A stretch of 64,000 nt of DNA from Leeuwenhoekiella polynyae. Its GTDB lineage: Bacteria > Bacteroidota > Bacteroidia > Flavobacteriales > Flavobacteriaceae. The first letter of the stretch is position 1. Each line of letters starts with the position of its first letter. This document shows, one piece after another, positions 8,905-16,850 of the stretch. The notes beneath the pieces are model-generated. The model saw nothing but the letters and a program-made list of their open reading frames with translations. It ran no database searches and was not told the DNA's origin. Location of the stretch: the NCBI RefSeq assembly GCF_042683665.1, contig NZ_JBHUOO010000024.1; one strand, 5' to 3'. A program made the position numbers and the translations under genes.

Positions 8905-8938
8905 AATAAAAAGCCTTCTCAACTGAGAAGGCTTTTTG
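8905..8938 (-). terminator. Terminator of the TonB-type receptor gene
   Basis: A perfect 12-bp stem (8909-8920 with 8925-8936) and four-base loop, with a T-rich run on the minus-strand side, 27 bp after the receptor stop codon. Confidence 0.8.
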
Positions 8939-8964
8939 AATTAGGGAATGAAAGGGTATTGTGG

Positions 8965-11475
8965 TTAACCTTGGTAATCGCCTTCCTCATCGTCACCTCC
9001 TGATTGGCGATTTTTCTGGCTTTCGTTTTTGCGTTGATTGAAGCGGTACACAAATGATAAGTTAATTTGGCGTTGTCTCCACTGAAACTCGCTATCTCTT
9101 GTAAACAAATCATTTGTGGTAATTTGACTTCTTTTTCTTCCGTTTAGCAAGTCACTTACATTCATAGAAACCGTACCGTTATCACCCAATACGTCTTTGC
9201 TCAATGCAAGATCTATAGATAATATACCGTCTGTATCAGACTGTGCATTTTGTGAAGCACCTCTGTAAAAAGCATTGGTTTGCCAGTCTATATCTAGCGG
9301 AAGTGAAACCTTTGAACTAAAACGCGCAAAGTAACTGGTGTTTTTAGCGCTATAGTCTACGTTATTAAAAAATCCTTCTGTGTTGAATTGAAAGAAGTTA
9401 AAACTCCCATTCAATCTTAACCATTTTACCGGATTGTATAAAACACCCAGTTCTGCACCTAAACGTTCGTTACTTGAAAGGTTTACAGGAATACTTCTGA
9501 TTACCGTATTTCCATTGGTGTTGCTTCCTTGTCCTTGTAGCTCAATAATCTCTTGTACCACTTCAAAAGATTCAGTTTCGCGTTGAAAATAAACCGAAGA
9601 GGTAAGGGTTAATTTATCCCATCTCTTTAAGTAGCCTAAGTCATAAGCATTTGCAAATGCAGGCTGTAAATTAGGATTTCCCTGAAATACGTTATTCCGG
9701 CTACTTCTATCCGGAAACGGATTTAAGAACCATCCTCTTGGGCGGTTGATACGCCGGTTATATCCTAATGTGACATTCTCCCGATCATTCAGCTCATAGG
9801 TAACATTAAGCGTAGGGAAGAGGCCTAAATAATTGTTATCAAAATCAGTATTGATCTCAAAACCATAAATATCCTGTAATTCTGCTTCCGTTAGTGCAGA
9901 ACCTATTTTTCCTTTAAGTTGTGTATTTTCTAAACGCAAGCCTGCTAAAACAGAAAAGTCCCCAAATTTACTCCCTAACTGTGTATACGCAGCATTTACA
10001 TTTTCGGTGTAATCAAAGAGATTGGTTAATGTATCGTTTTGAACAAAGTTGTTGGAATTGGCAATCTGCTCTTGGGTTACACGATAATCTGTAACTTCAT
10101 TTTCAAAATTACCTCGGTAACCTGCTTCAAATTGAGAACCTTCACCAAATGGAAGCACATAATCTGCCTGAATCAAATATTCGTTTTGCTTTTCATTGGT
10201 CAACAACCGCTCTGCTATAATAGGGGTAGTATCTTCCGTGTCAAAAGTGATATCTTCATTGATGAACGTATTTTGAACCTCTTCACTGGTTGCATACTGT
10301 ACATCTGCAGTTAACTGATGCCCTTCGTCATTAAAGCGGTTGATGTAATTTAGAGAGAACTGGTACCGATCATCTTTTTCTTTTTGACGTTCTATACGTG
10401 TCGTTTCAAGAACTTTAGAAGCATCCCTAAAACTTTGAGTAAGGTTTGTTGTTTCGTCAACATCATTACCGTTTCGGTAGAAAACAGTACCGGTAATAGA
10501 AGATTTATCAGATATATAATATTCTAATCCAAGGTTGGTATTGAAACCCCGGTTTAGACGTTGAATATCGCGATCTTCAATAATACGATCGTAAGTAGGA
10601 GTTACCTCATTTGTCGTATTGTATTGTGTATCAAAATATCCGTTACCCGGAGAACTAGAATAGCGGTACCCTGTAGTGTTGAAAACGTTGAACTTATCTG
10701 TACGTAAATTTAGATTTGCTGAAATACTAGCCAGGTCAGGGTTACCCACACTTGTATTTAAAGATCCGTTAAAACCTAATGTTTTCTCTTTACGTAAAAT
10801 GATATTCAAAATACCGGCTGTACCTTCTGCGTCATATCTTGCGGAAGGAGAAGTAATCACTTCTACACGCTCTATAGCATCTGCCGGTAGTTGTCTTAAA
10901 ACATCAGTAGAACCATAACCGGCAATGGCTGAAGGTTTCCCATTAATGAGTATGCGTACATTGTCGTTACCTCGTAAACTGATACCTCCTTCTACATCTA
11001 CAGAAACCGAAGGAACGTTATTTAAAGCGTCACTTACCGTACCACCAGCTGTAGTTAAGTCTTTACCAATGTTGTAGATTTTTTTATCCAATCTGATATC
11101 TACCGTAGTGGTTTCGGCAACCACAGTAACTTCATCCAGATCTGAGGCCGCAAATTCTAATTGTGTTGTCCCCAGGTTTAGATCTCCAGATATCTTTTTA
11201 GTAAGAATAATGGGCTGAAAAGAAATGTACTCAATTTTGATCGTGTACTCTCCTGCAGGAACTTCAATAGTAAAATTACCGGAAGTGTCTGTAATACCCC
11301 CTTCCACATCCTCAGCATTATTAACATCTGTGACGGTAATTGTAGCGTATTCTAAGGGGATACCTGCATCTTTATCAACCACTTTACCTGTGATTGAATA
11401 GGTTGAAGATTGAGCGTATGTCAGGGTTGTAAATACTAAAAGTAACCCCAACAGGAAAATATTTTTCATAGTCAT
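8965..11475 (-). CDS. Outer-membrane beta-barrel receptor (TonB-type plug, OMP_b-brl_3-like barrel)
   Basis: An 836-residue exported protein. The signal peptide is residues 1-21, ending TYAQ (the ATG at 11469 is an equally good start). A carboxypeptidase-regulatory-like beta-sandwich follows (about 25-110), beginning YSITGKVVDKD. Then a plug domain (about 130-225) has the SVDVEGGISLRGNDNV and LRQLPADAIERVEV segments typical of this family. A large barrel fills the rest. No C-terminal aromatic beta-signal is obvious; the tail is acidic and Gly-rich (GGDDEEGDYQG). No SusD-like partner lies beside it, so the ligand cannot be named. Members are usually annotated as outer membrane beta-barrel or TonB-dependent receptor proteins. 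Confidence 0.88.
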   Translation of the reverse strand: MTMKNIFLLGLLLVFTTLTYAQSSTYSITGKVVDKDAGIPLEYATITVTDVNNAEDVEGGITDTSGNFTIEVPAGEYTIKIEYISFQPIILTKKISGDLNLGTTQLEFAASDLDEVTVVAETTTVDIRLDKKIYNIGKDLTTAGGTVSDALNNVPSVSVDVEGGISLRGNDNVRILINGKPSAIAGYGSTDVLRQLPADAIERVEVITSPSARYDAEGTAGILNIILRKEKTLGFNGSLNTSVGNPDLASISANLNLRTDKFNVFNTTGYRYSSSPGNGYFDTQYNTTNEVTPTYDRIIEDRDIQRLNRGFNTNLGLEYYISDKSSITGTVFYRNGNDVDETTNLTQSFRDASKVLETTRIERQKEKDDRYQFSLNYINRFNDEGHQLTADVQYATSEEVQNTFINEDITFDTEDTTPIIAERLLTNEKQNEYLIQADYVLPFGEGSQFEAGYRGNFENEVTDYRVTQEQIANSNNFVQNDTLTNLFDYTENVNAAYTQLGSKFGDFSVLAGLRLENTQLKGKIGSALTEAELQDIYGFEINTDFDNNYLGLFPTLNVTYELNDRENVTLGYNRRINRPRGWFLNPFPDRSSRNNVFQGNPNLQPAFANAYDLGYLKRWDKLTLTSSVYFQRETESFEVVQEIIELQGQGSNTNGNTVIRSIPVNLSSNERLGAELGVLYNPVKWLRLNGSFNFFQFNTEGFFNNVDYSAKNTSYFARFSSKVSLPLDIDWQTNAFYRGASQNAQSDTDGILSIDLALSKDVLGDNGTVSMNVSDLLNGRKRSQITTNDLFTRDSEFQWRQRQINLSFVYRFNQRKNESQKNRQSGGDDEEGDYQG

Positions 11476-11555
11476 TTTTTGGTTTCAATACTTAGACTAA
11501 GAAAATAAGAGAGGTTTAATTACAATTGGTTAAAATTCTGTTAAGATAAATCGAT

Positions 11556-11900
11556 TTAGCTTAAGAGCTTCTTAATGTTTTCGGGAGGTCTGCCCACAAC
11601 GGCTTCATTGTCAAGAATAACGATAGGACGTTCTATTAACTTCGGGTTTTCTACCATTGCCTGAATGAGTTCTTCATCAGATATATTCTTTCCTTTAAAC
11701 TGCTCTTTCCAGATAGCTTCATTCTTTCTGACGAGTTCAATTGGAGCAATTTTTAGTTTTCCTATAATCGCAGCTAACTCGATATATGAGGGGGGCGTGT
11801 CTAAATAGTTGATGACCTCAAATTCTTTACCCGACTCTTCTAAAAGCGCTAAGCCCTCCCGGCTTTTGCTACAACGTGGATTGTGGTATATTTTTAGCAT
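11556..11900 (-). CDS. arsC: Arsenate reductase, glutaredoxin-coupled ArsC type
   Basis: A 114-residue thioredoxin-fold protein with the ArsC active site HNPRCSKSR. The catalytic cysteine is C10, and three arginines match the oxyanion-binding set of the plasmid R773 enzyme: R58, R91 (ERPIV) and R104 (VGRPP). Reduces arsenate to arsenite with glutathione/glutaredoxin, or belongs to the YffB-like branch with an unknown thiol substrate. It lies 2 bp after prfB on the same strand, so it is probably co-transcribed with it. No ars efflux pump or ArsR is nearby, which weakens a dedicated arsenic role. Confidence 0.85.
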   Translation of the reverse strand: MLKIYHNPRCSKSREGLALLEESGKEFEVINYLDTPPSYIELAAIIGKLKIAPIELVRKNEAIWKEQFKGKNISDEELIQAMVENPKLIERPIVILDNEAVVGRPPENIKKLLS

Positions 11901-11902
11901 AG

Positions 11903-13009
11903 TTACAGTTCGTTACTGGTTTCTTTTTGGCCGGTCATCATCAGATACGCTTTAAGAAAAGCATCTATATCTCCGTCTAAAGCGGCATCTGTGTTCCCGG
12001 TTTCTTCACCGGTGCGTACATCTTTAATCAATTTGTAAGGATGTAATACGTAATTACGTATTTGCGATCCCCATTCAATACTTTTCTTTTCAGCTTCTAT
12101 CTCATCACGAGCCGCCTGACGTTTTTTAAGTTCGATCTCATAAAGTTGCGACTTTAGCATTTGCATAGCCTTTTCTCTATTCTCTAACTGAGATCGTGTT
12201 TCACTATTGTGTATAACAATACCGGTAGGGTGGTGGGTTAAAATCGCTTTGGTTTCAACCTTGTTCACATTTTGTCCACCAGCCCCAGAAGAGCGGGCAA
12301 AATCCCAATTGATATCTGCCGGATTGATCTCTATTTCAATACTGTCATCTGCAAGTGGATATACATAGACCGAAGCAAATGAAGTATGTCTTTTAGCGTT
12401 GCTGTCAAAAGGAGAAATACGCACCAATCTATGAACGCCATTTTCACTCTTTAACCAACCGAACGCATACGGCCCCTCAATTTCTAAAGTAACGGTTTTT
12501 ATACCGGCAACATCGCCTTCCTGATAATTGAGTTCTTTAATTTTAAAACCATTTTTTTCGCTCCACATCAGATACATACGCATCAGCATTGAAGCCCAAT
12601 CGCAACTTTCAGTACCTCCGGCTCCAGCAGTAATTTGCAAAACAGCGCTTAAATCATCGCCTTCTTCAGAAAGCATATTTTTAAACTCCATCCCTTCAAT
12701 AAGCTTCTCTGCGTTGTCGTATTGCTTAATTACTTCGGCTTCAGTGGCGTCACCTTCTTTATGAAATTCTAACAGCACCTCCAGATCTTCAGTAAGTATA
12801 ATGGATTGATCAAAATCTTTGACCCAATTCTTTTTTTCACGGAGATTCCGCATAAACGCTTCGGCTTCTTTTGGATCATTCCAAAAGTTAGGGTCAAAGG
12901 TTTTTTCTTCTTCGTTTTGTATTTCTATTCGTTTCTGATCTATACCTAAATGCGTTTTGAGCGCATCAATGCGCTGCACAAGACCTTTGATCTGATCGCT
13001 CGTTATCAT
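11903..13009 (-). CDS. prfB: Peptide chain release factor 2
   Basis: Recognises UGA and UAA stop codons and triggers release of the finished protein. The 368 residues contain the RF2 codon-recognition tripeptide SPF (199-201) in the context RISPFDSNAKRHTSF. The peptidyl-hydrolysis motif GGQ is at 244-246. The whole protein is read in one frame. Around codons 20-27, where many bacteria carry a CUU-UGA programmed frameshift, the frame reads straight through with no TGA, so that autoregulation is absent here. arsC follows after 2 bp. Confidence 0.95.
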   Translation of the reverse strand: MITSDQIKGLVQRIDALKTHLGIDQKRIEIQNEEEKTFDPNFWNDPKEAEAFMRNLREKKNWVKDFDQSIILTEDLEVLLEFHKEGDATEAEVIKQYDNAEKLIEGMEFKNMLSEEGDDLSAVLQITAGAGGTESCDWASMLMRMYLMWSEKNGFKIKELNYQEGDVAGIKTVTLEIEGPYAFGWLKSENGVHRLVRISPFDSNAKRHTSFASVYVYPLADDSIEIEINPADINWDFARSSGAGGQNVNKVETKAILTHHPTGIVIHNSETRSQLENREKAMQMLKSQLYEIELKKRQAARDEIEAEKKSIEWGSQIRNYVLHPYKLIKDVRTGEETGNTDAALDGDIDAFLKAYLMMTGQKETSNEL

Positions 13010-13149
13010 GCTTAACCGGTTTGTACGAAAGTTACTCTTTTAAAAATAGATCCCCGCAGATTCAATCCCATAGTGATTGCTGGTTTTCTTTTTAAAACTA
13101 AGGCAAACCTAAGAAAATTAAACGCTATACTACAGATAATAACAGGCTT

Positions 13150-14148
13150 TTAAAGCGCTGGATCCTCGTTGTTGTCCAGTTGGTGTCTAAGTTGCTGTTG
13201 CTGTTGGTATTGCTGATTTTGCCATTGGGATTGAAAAGCCAACTGTTGTTTAAACGGAAGCGGTTCAAACAATTGATTTTCAGAAAATACATCAGGATCG
13301 CTTTCTGCCCGGGCATTTACCTCAACGGTGTACGAAGTTTTATTTGCCGCAGCATTGCTGTAAATAATCCCCTTAATAGGTGCGCAGTCCGAATAATCTT
13401 GTCCGTGAGCCACTTTTATATGGTTTTCAAGAGCAATCAAATTATTAGCAGGGTCAAAACCTAACCAACCCTTTTCTGGAATATAACATTCTGCCCAGGC
13501 GTGCATTTGAGAGTCACCTTGAAAACCATTACCCTGATGCAAATACCCGGAAGTATATCGTGCAGGGATGTTATTGAGACGTGCAATGGCTAAGAATAAA
13601 TGGGTAAAATCCTGACATACACCAGCTCCTTTTTCAAGAAACTGAACAGGAGTTGTTTTAACGTCCGTTACACTGGTTTTAAAGGTAAAGGTTTTGTAAA
13701 CCCACTCATTCAACTCCGTCAAGTTATCAAAAACAGAACGCTCCTCAGAGAACTGAACGGGTAATTGGGATTTTTCTAACTGTGTAAGCGGCGTTATGCT
13801 GAGAAAACGCTCGTAATCAATCTTAAAGTTGAGGCTTTTGATCAACGCATAATGCTCAGGATTAGCCACGCTATCTAATGCCGAAAAAGGATTAGTTACT
13901 TCTTTACTCATGATGTAACTCGCCTCAAAACTTATAGCATCAAACGGTTTTTTGGGATGCACCCGACAAATAGGAAATCCAAATGTATTCGTCGAAATTT
14001 CGATGCCTGCGTTTAGCGAATTTGTGAATTTAGAAATTCTTACGTGCTGGGTTTTATTTTCTTCAGGTCTTAGAAGAAATTGCCAGAAAGCTTCATCAAC
14101 CGTAGACTCGTACGTGTTAACAGCTTTATATTTAATTGTATATTCCAA
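13150..14148 (-). CDS. Transglutaminase-like protease-fold protein
   Basis: A 332-residue protein with the bacterial transglutaminase-like N-terminal region (about 1-110) and a papain-like core with a full Cys-His-Asp triad: C178 in GAGVCQDF, H216 in MHAWAE, and D232 in GFDPANN. No signal peptide. The C-terminal tail is rich in glutamine (about 295-325), an odd low-complexity extension. The start appears to be TTG at 14148; no ATG lies in frame nearby. It is the last gene of a three-gene set with the alpha-E and ATP-grasp genes upstream. This set recurs widely in bacteria and is thought to make or cut isopeptide or peptide bonds, but its substrate is unknown. Confidence 0.87.
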   Translation of the reverse strand: MEYTIKYKAVNTYESTVDEAFWQFLLRPEENKTQHVRISKFTNSLNAGIEISTNTFGFPICRVHPKKPFDAISFEASYIMSKEVTNPFSALDSVANPEHYALIKSLNFKIDYERFLSITPLTQLEKSQLPVQFSEERSVFDNLTELNEWVYKTFTFKTSVTDVKTTPVQFLEKGAGVCQDFTHLFLAIARLNNIPARYTSGYLHQGNGFQGDSQMHAWAECYIPEKGWLGFDPANNLIALENHIKVAHGQDYSDCAPIKGIIYSNAAANKTSYTVEVNARAESDPDVFSENQLFEPLPFKQQLAFQSQWQNQQYQQQQQLRHQLDNNEDPAL

Positions 14149-14204
14149 AGTATAGGGGGTTTAACCTGACAAAAGTACTATTTAAACCCATAGTATTTAA
14201 ATAT

Positions 14205-15149
14205 TTAATATTTGAAGTATTCCTTCTCTATTTTTTTTGCGATATCAATAAGCGTATCCTGAATCTCTTCTATAAAGCTCTCTATGTTGCCTTCTATAGT
14301 ATCTACAGTCTTATAGCGGTATTCCGCATGGGTTTTTCCTATTAAGAAAGCGGCTGAATCCTTCTCTGGATATTTATCTTCATTCAATACATTGATGTGA
14401 TTTTTTACCTGTACTAAACTATTCATTACGGAGCGTGGACACTCCGGATTGAGTATCAAGAACTCTAAAGTACTCAAACTTGTAGGGGTTTTTTTATAAT
14501 GCCTGCGCATCATATCATAAGCTTCAATACACTTTAAAAGTGTCGTCCACTCATAACTTTTACTGAATTTCTTATCATATCCCCCCTGAGCTTTTAGTGC
14601 ATCATAATATTTAGCCTGAATAATGCGTACTATCTGCGTTGCCCGCTCAATATTAACGCCTAGCATTATTATGGCATACACTTCATCGTGTAATAAAGTC
14701 CCTCGTATTTTTGCGCGTATAATAGAGGTAGATTCTGCGATTTGTGTGGTAAAATCAAACAAGCCTTTACTCACAAAAAAGTCAGCATCATAATTCAACA
14801 CAAAATGATAAAACTTATTTATAGACTCGTAAAGTTCAGTTGATATGAGATCTCGCGCACCATTAGCATTTTCCCGGGCATATTTGATGCAGTTTAACAC
14901 CGAAAACAGCTTTTCAGGGTTTAAGCCTATATCGTAGAATGCATTTTTTTCAGTGAGCTCATAATCCTCTTCAACAGGACCATTCGCCATAAAGAGCAAG
15001 GAGTGGAGGACGTGGTCTCTGGATTGTGACTTTTCATTAGGCGCATCCAGTGAAGAAAAATAATTAACATTGAGGTATCTGGCAACATGTTCCGCGCGTT
15101 CAATATAACGGCCCATCCAGAATAAATTATTTGCTACTCGTGCAAGCAT
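14205..15149 (-). CDS. Alpha-E domain protein (DUF403)
   Basis: A 314-residue all-helical protein opening with MLARVANNLFWMGRYIERAEHVAR (shown in part), the hallmark start of the alpha-E/DUF403 family. It lies between the ATP-grasp gene (46-bp gap) and the transglutaminase gene (56-bp gap). In other genomes the alpha-E domain is found next to, or fused with, the circularly permuted ATP-grasp and transglutaminase, and is proposed to join them in one peptide-modifying complex. No catalytic residues are known. Confidence 0.88.
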   Translation of the reverse strand: MLARVANNLFWMGRYIERAEHVARYLNVNYFSSLDAPNEKSQSRDHVLHSLLFMANGPVEEDYELTEKNAFYDIGLNPEKLFSVLNCIKYARENANGARDLISTELYESINKFYHFVLNYDADFFVSKGLFDFTTQIAESTSIIRAKIRGTLLHDEVYAIIMLGVNIERATQIVRIIQAKYYDALKAQGGYDKKFSKSYEWTTLLKCIEAYDMMRRHYKKTPTSLSTLEFLILNPECPRSVMNSLVQVKNHINVLNEDKYPEKDSAAFLIGKTHAEYRYKTVDTIEGNIESFIEEIQDTLIDIAKKIEKEYFKY

Positions 15150-15195
15150 AAATTTGTTTTTACTTTATCAATTGAAGTTAAGTTGCGTCAGCAAT

Positions 15196-16659
15196 TTATT
15201 TTTTTAAGACCCATGTATCTTTAGAGCCTCCTCCCTGAGAAGAGTTTACGATAAGATTTCCTTTTTTAAGTGCTACTCGGGTAAGCCCTCCTTTGAGCAC
15301 AAATTCTTTATCTGCACCCTGTAAACAAAATGTTCTAAGATCTACGTGGCGCGACTCAAAAGATTCACTTTCTTCAATATAGGTGGCGTGAACAGAAAGA
15401 CTCATTATAGGCTGCGCAATATACTTTCTTGGACTTGCCTGTATGGTTTTCTTTACCTTTTCGATTTCTTCTTGTGTAAGCCGATTTCCTATTGAAATCC
15501 CATAACCACCGGCTTCATCAACAGGTTTGATAACCAACTTGTCAATATTTTCCAAAACATATTTCAATTCGTCCGGTCTGCTACAGTGGTAGGTCTGTAC
15601 ATTATTGAGAATAGGTTCTTCCCCTAAATAATATTTGATAATCTCAGGCATATAGGTATAAACCGCTTTGTCATCTGCAAAACCTGTCCCCGGAGCATTT
15701 ACAAGACATACATTTCCTTTTTTATAGGCTGAGAATAAACCCGGAACTCCTAAAGCAGAATCTGGTCTAAATTCCAGAGGATCTAAAAACGCATCATCTA
15801 TTCTGCGGTAAATCACGTCTACCCGTTCCGGACCTTTAATGGTCTGCATGTATACAAAGTCATTTTCTACAAAGAGATCCCGACCTTCTACAAGTTCTAC
15901 ACCCATCGACTTGGCGAGATACGAGTGCTCATAATAAGCAGAATTGTAAACCCCCGGAGTAATCACTACACAGTTAGGTTCGTCTACACCACGAGGTTTG
16001 ACAGACTCCATAATTTCCAGAAGGTTCTGAGCGTAATCTGTTACGGTATGTGCATTATAATGATTGAAAACTCCAAACAAAGCTCTTTTTAATGCGGTAC
16101 GGTTACAGATAACATAACTCACACCAGAGGGGCAGCGGATGTTATCTTCTAAAACGTAATACTTACCGTCTGAATGTTTAATCAGGTCAGTCCCTGAAAT
16201 ATGATTGTAAATTCCTCCCGGCGGATCCACCCCTATCATTTGGTGTAAATAATTGGCTGATGAAGTGATCAAATCTAAAGGCACAATACCTTGCTTGATG
16301 ATTTTCTTATCGTGATAAATGTCCCAAATAAAATGGTTTAATGCTTTACTGCGTTGTAAAACGCCCCGCTCAATAATATCCCATTCTTTTTGATCGATTA
16401 TTCTGGGGAATAAATCAAAAGGAAAAATCTTTTCTTTAGCCTCCTGATCTGTATAAACCTGAAAGGTAATTCCCTGATTGAAAAAGGAGGCTTTAGCCTT
16501 GTCATTCAATTTGGCAAAATCCTGGCTTGAATGGCCGCTGTAAAGATCAAAAAGTGTCTGATAAACTTTTTTTACATTTCCTTTTTCATCAAATATCTCA
16601 TCATAAAATTTAGGATCTTTATCATAAGATGCAAAGATTGATTGTTGGGTCGTAGCCAT
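15196..16659 (-). CDS. Circularly permuted ATP-grasp ligase, type 2
   Basis: A 487-residue protein of the DUF404/DUF407 family, a circularly permuted ATP-grasp fold expected to join a carboxylate to an amine using ATP. Recognisable parts are IRCPSGVSYVICNR (about 160-175), the VIYRRIDDAFLDP stretch (about 280-292), and the ATP-binding VIKPVDEAGGYG glycine-rich loop (about 375-386). It starts the minus-strand trio with alpha-E and transglutaminase. The 191-bp divergent gap to the metalloprotease gene should hold its promoter. Confidence 0.88.
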   Translation of the reverse strand: MATTQQSIFASYDKDPKFYDEIFDEKGNVKKVYQTLFDLYSGHSSQDFAKLNDKAKASFFNQGITFQVYTDQEAKEKIFPFDLFPRIIDQKEWDIIERGVLQRSKALNHFIWDIYHDKKIIKQGIVPLDLITSSANYLHQMIGVDPPGGIYNHISGTDLIKHSDGKYYVLEDNIRCPSGVSYVICNRTALKRALFGVFNHYNAHTVTDYAQNLLEIMESVKPRGVDEPNCVVITPGVYNSAYYEHSYLAKSMGVELVEGRDLFVENDFVYMQTIKGPERVDVIYRRIDDAFLDPLEFRPDSALGVPGLFSAYKKGNVCLVNAPGTGFADDKAVYTYMPEIIKYYLGEEPILNNVQTYHCSRPDELKYVLENIDKLVIKPVDEAGGYGISIGNRLTQEEIEKVKKTIQASPRKYIAQPIMSLSVHATYIEESESFESRHVDLRTFCLQGADKEFVLKGGLTRVALKKGNLIVNSSQGGGSKDTWVLKK

Positions 16660-16850
16660 TGGTTATTAGTTTTAGTTAAATTAATAATTTATCAATTAAA
16701 AGCGTATAATAAATCATTAATTATCTAAACTATAACTGCGTTATCACCATTTTAATCAACGGAAACTGAAAATCTTTTAATAATTAACAATAGCTTTTCA
16801 AATTTGTTCCTTTTTAACTAACTAGCTATTCTCAAAAACATACTTTATAG

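Noticed and set aside
8965..11475. SusC/SusD polysaccharide locus
   Set aside because: No SusD-like or glycoside hydrolase gene lies beside either receptor.
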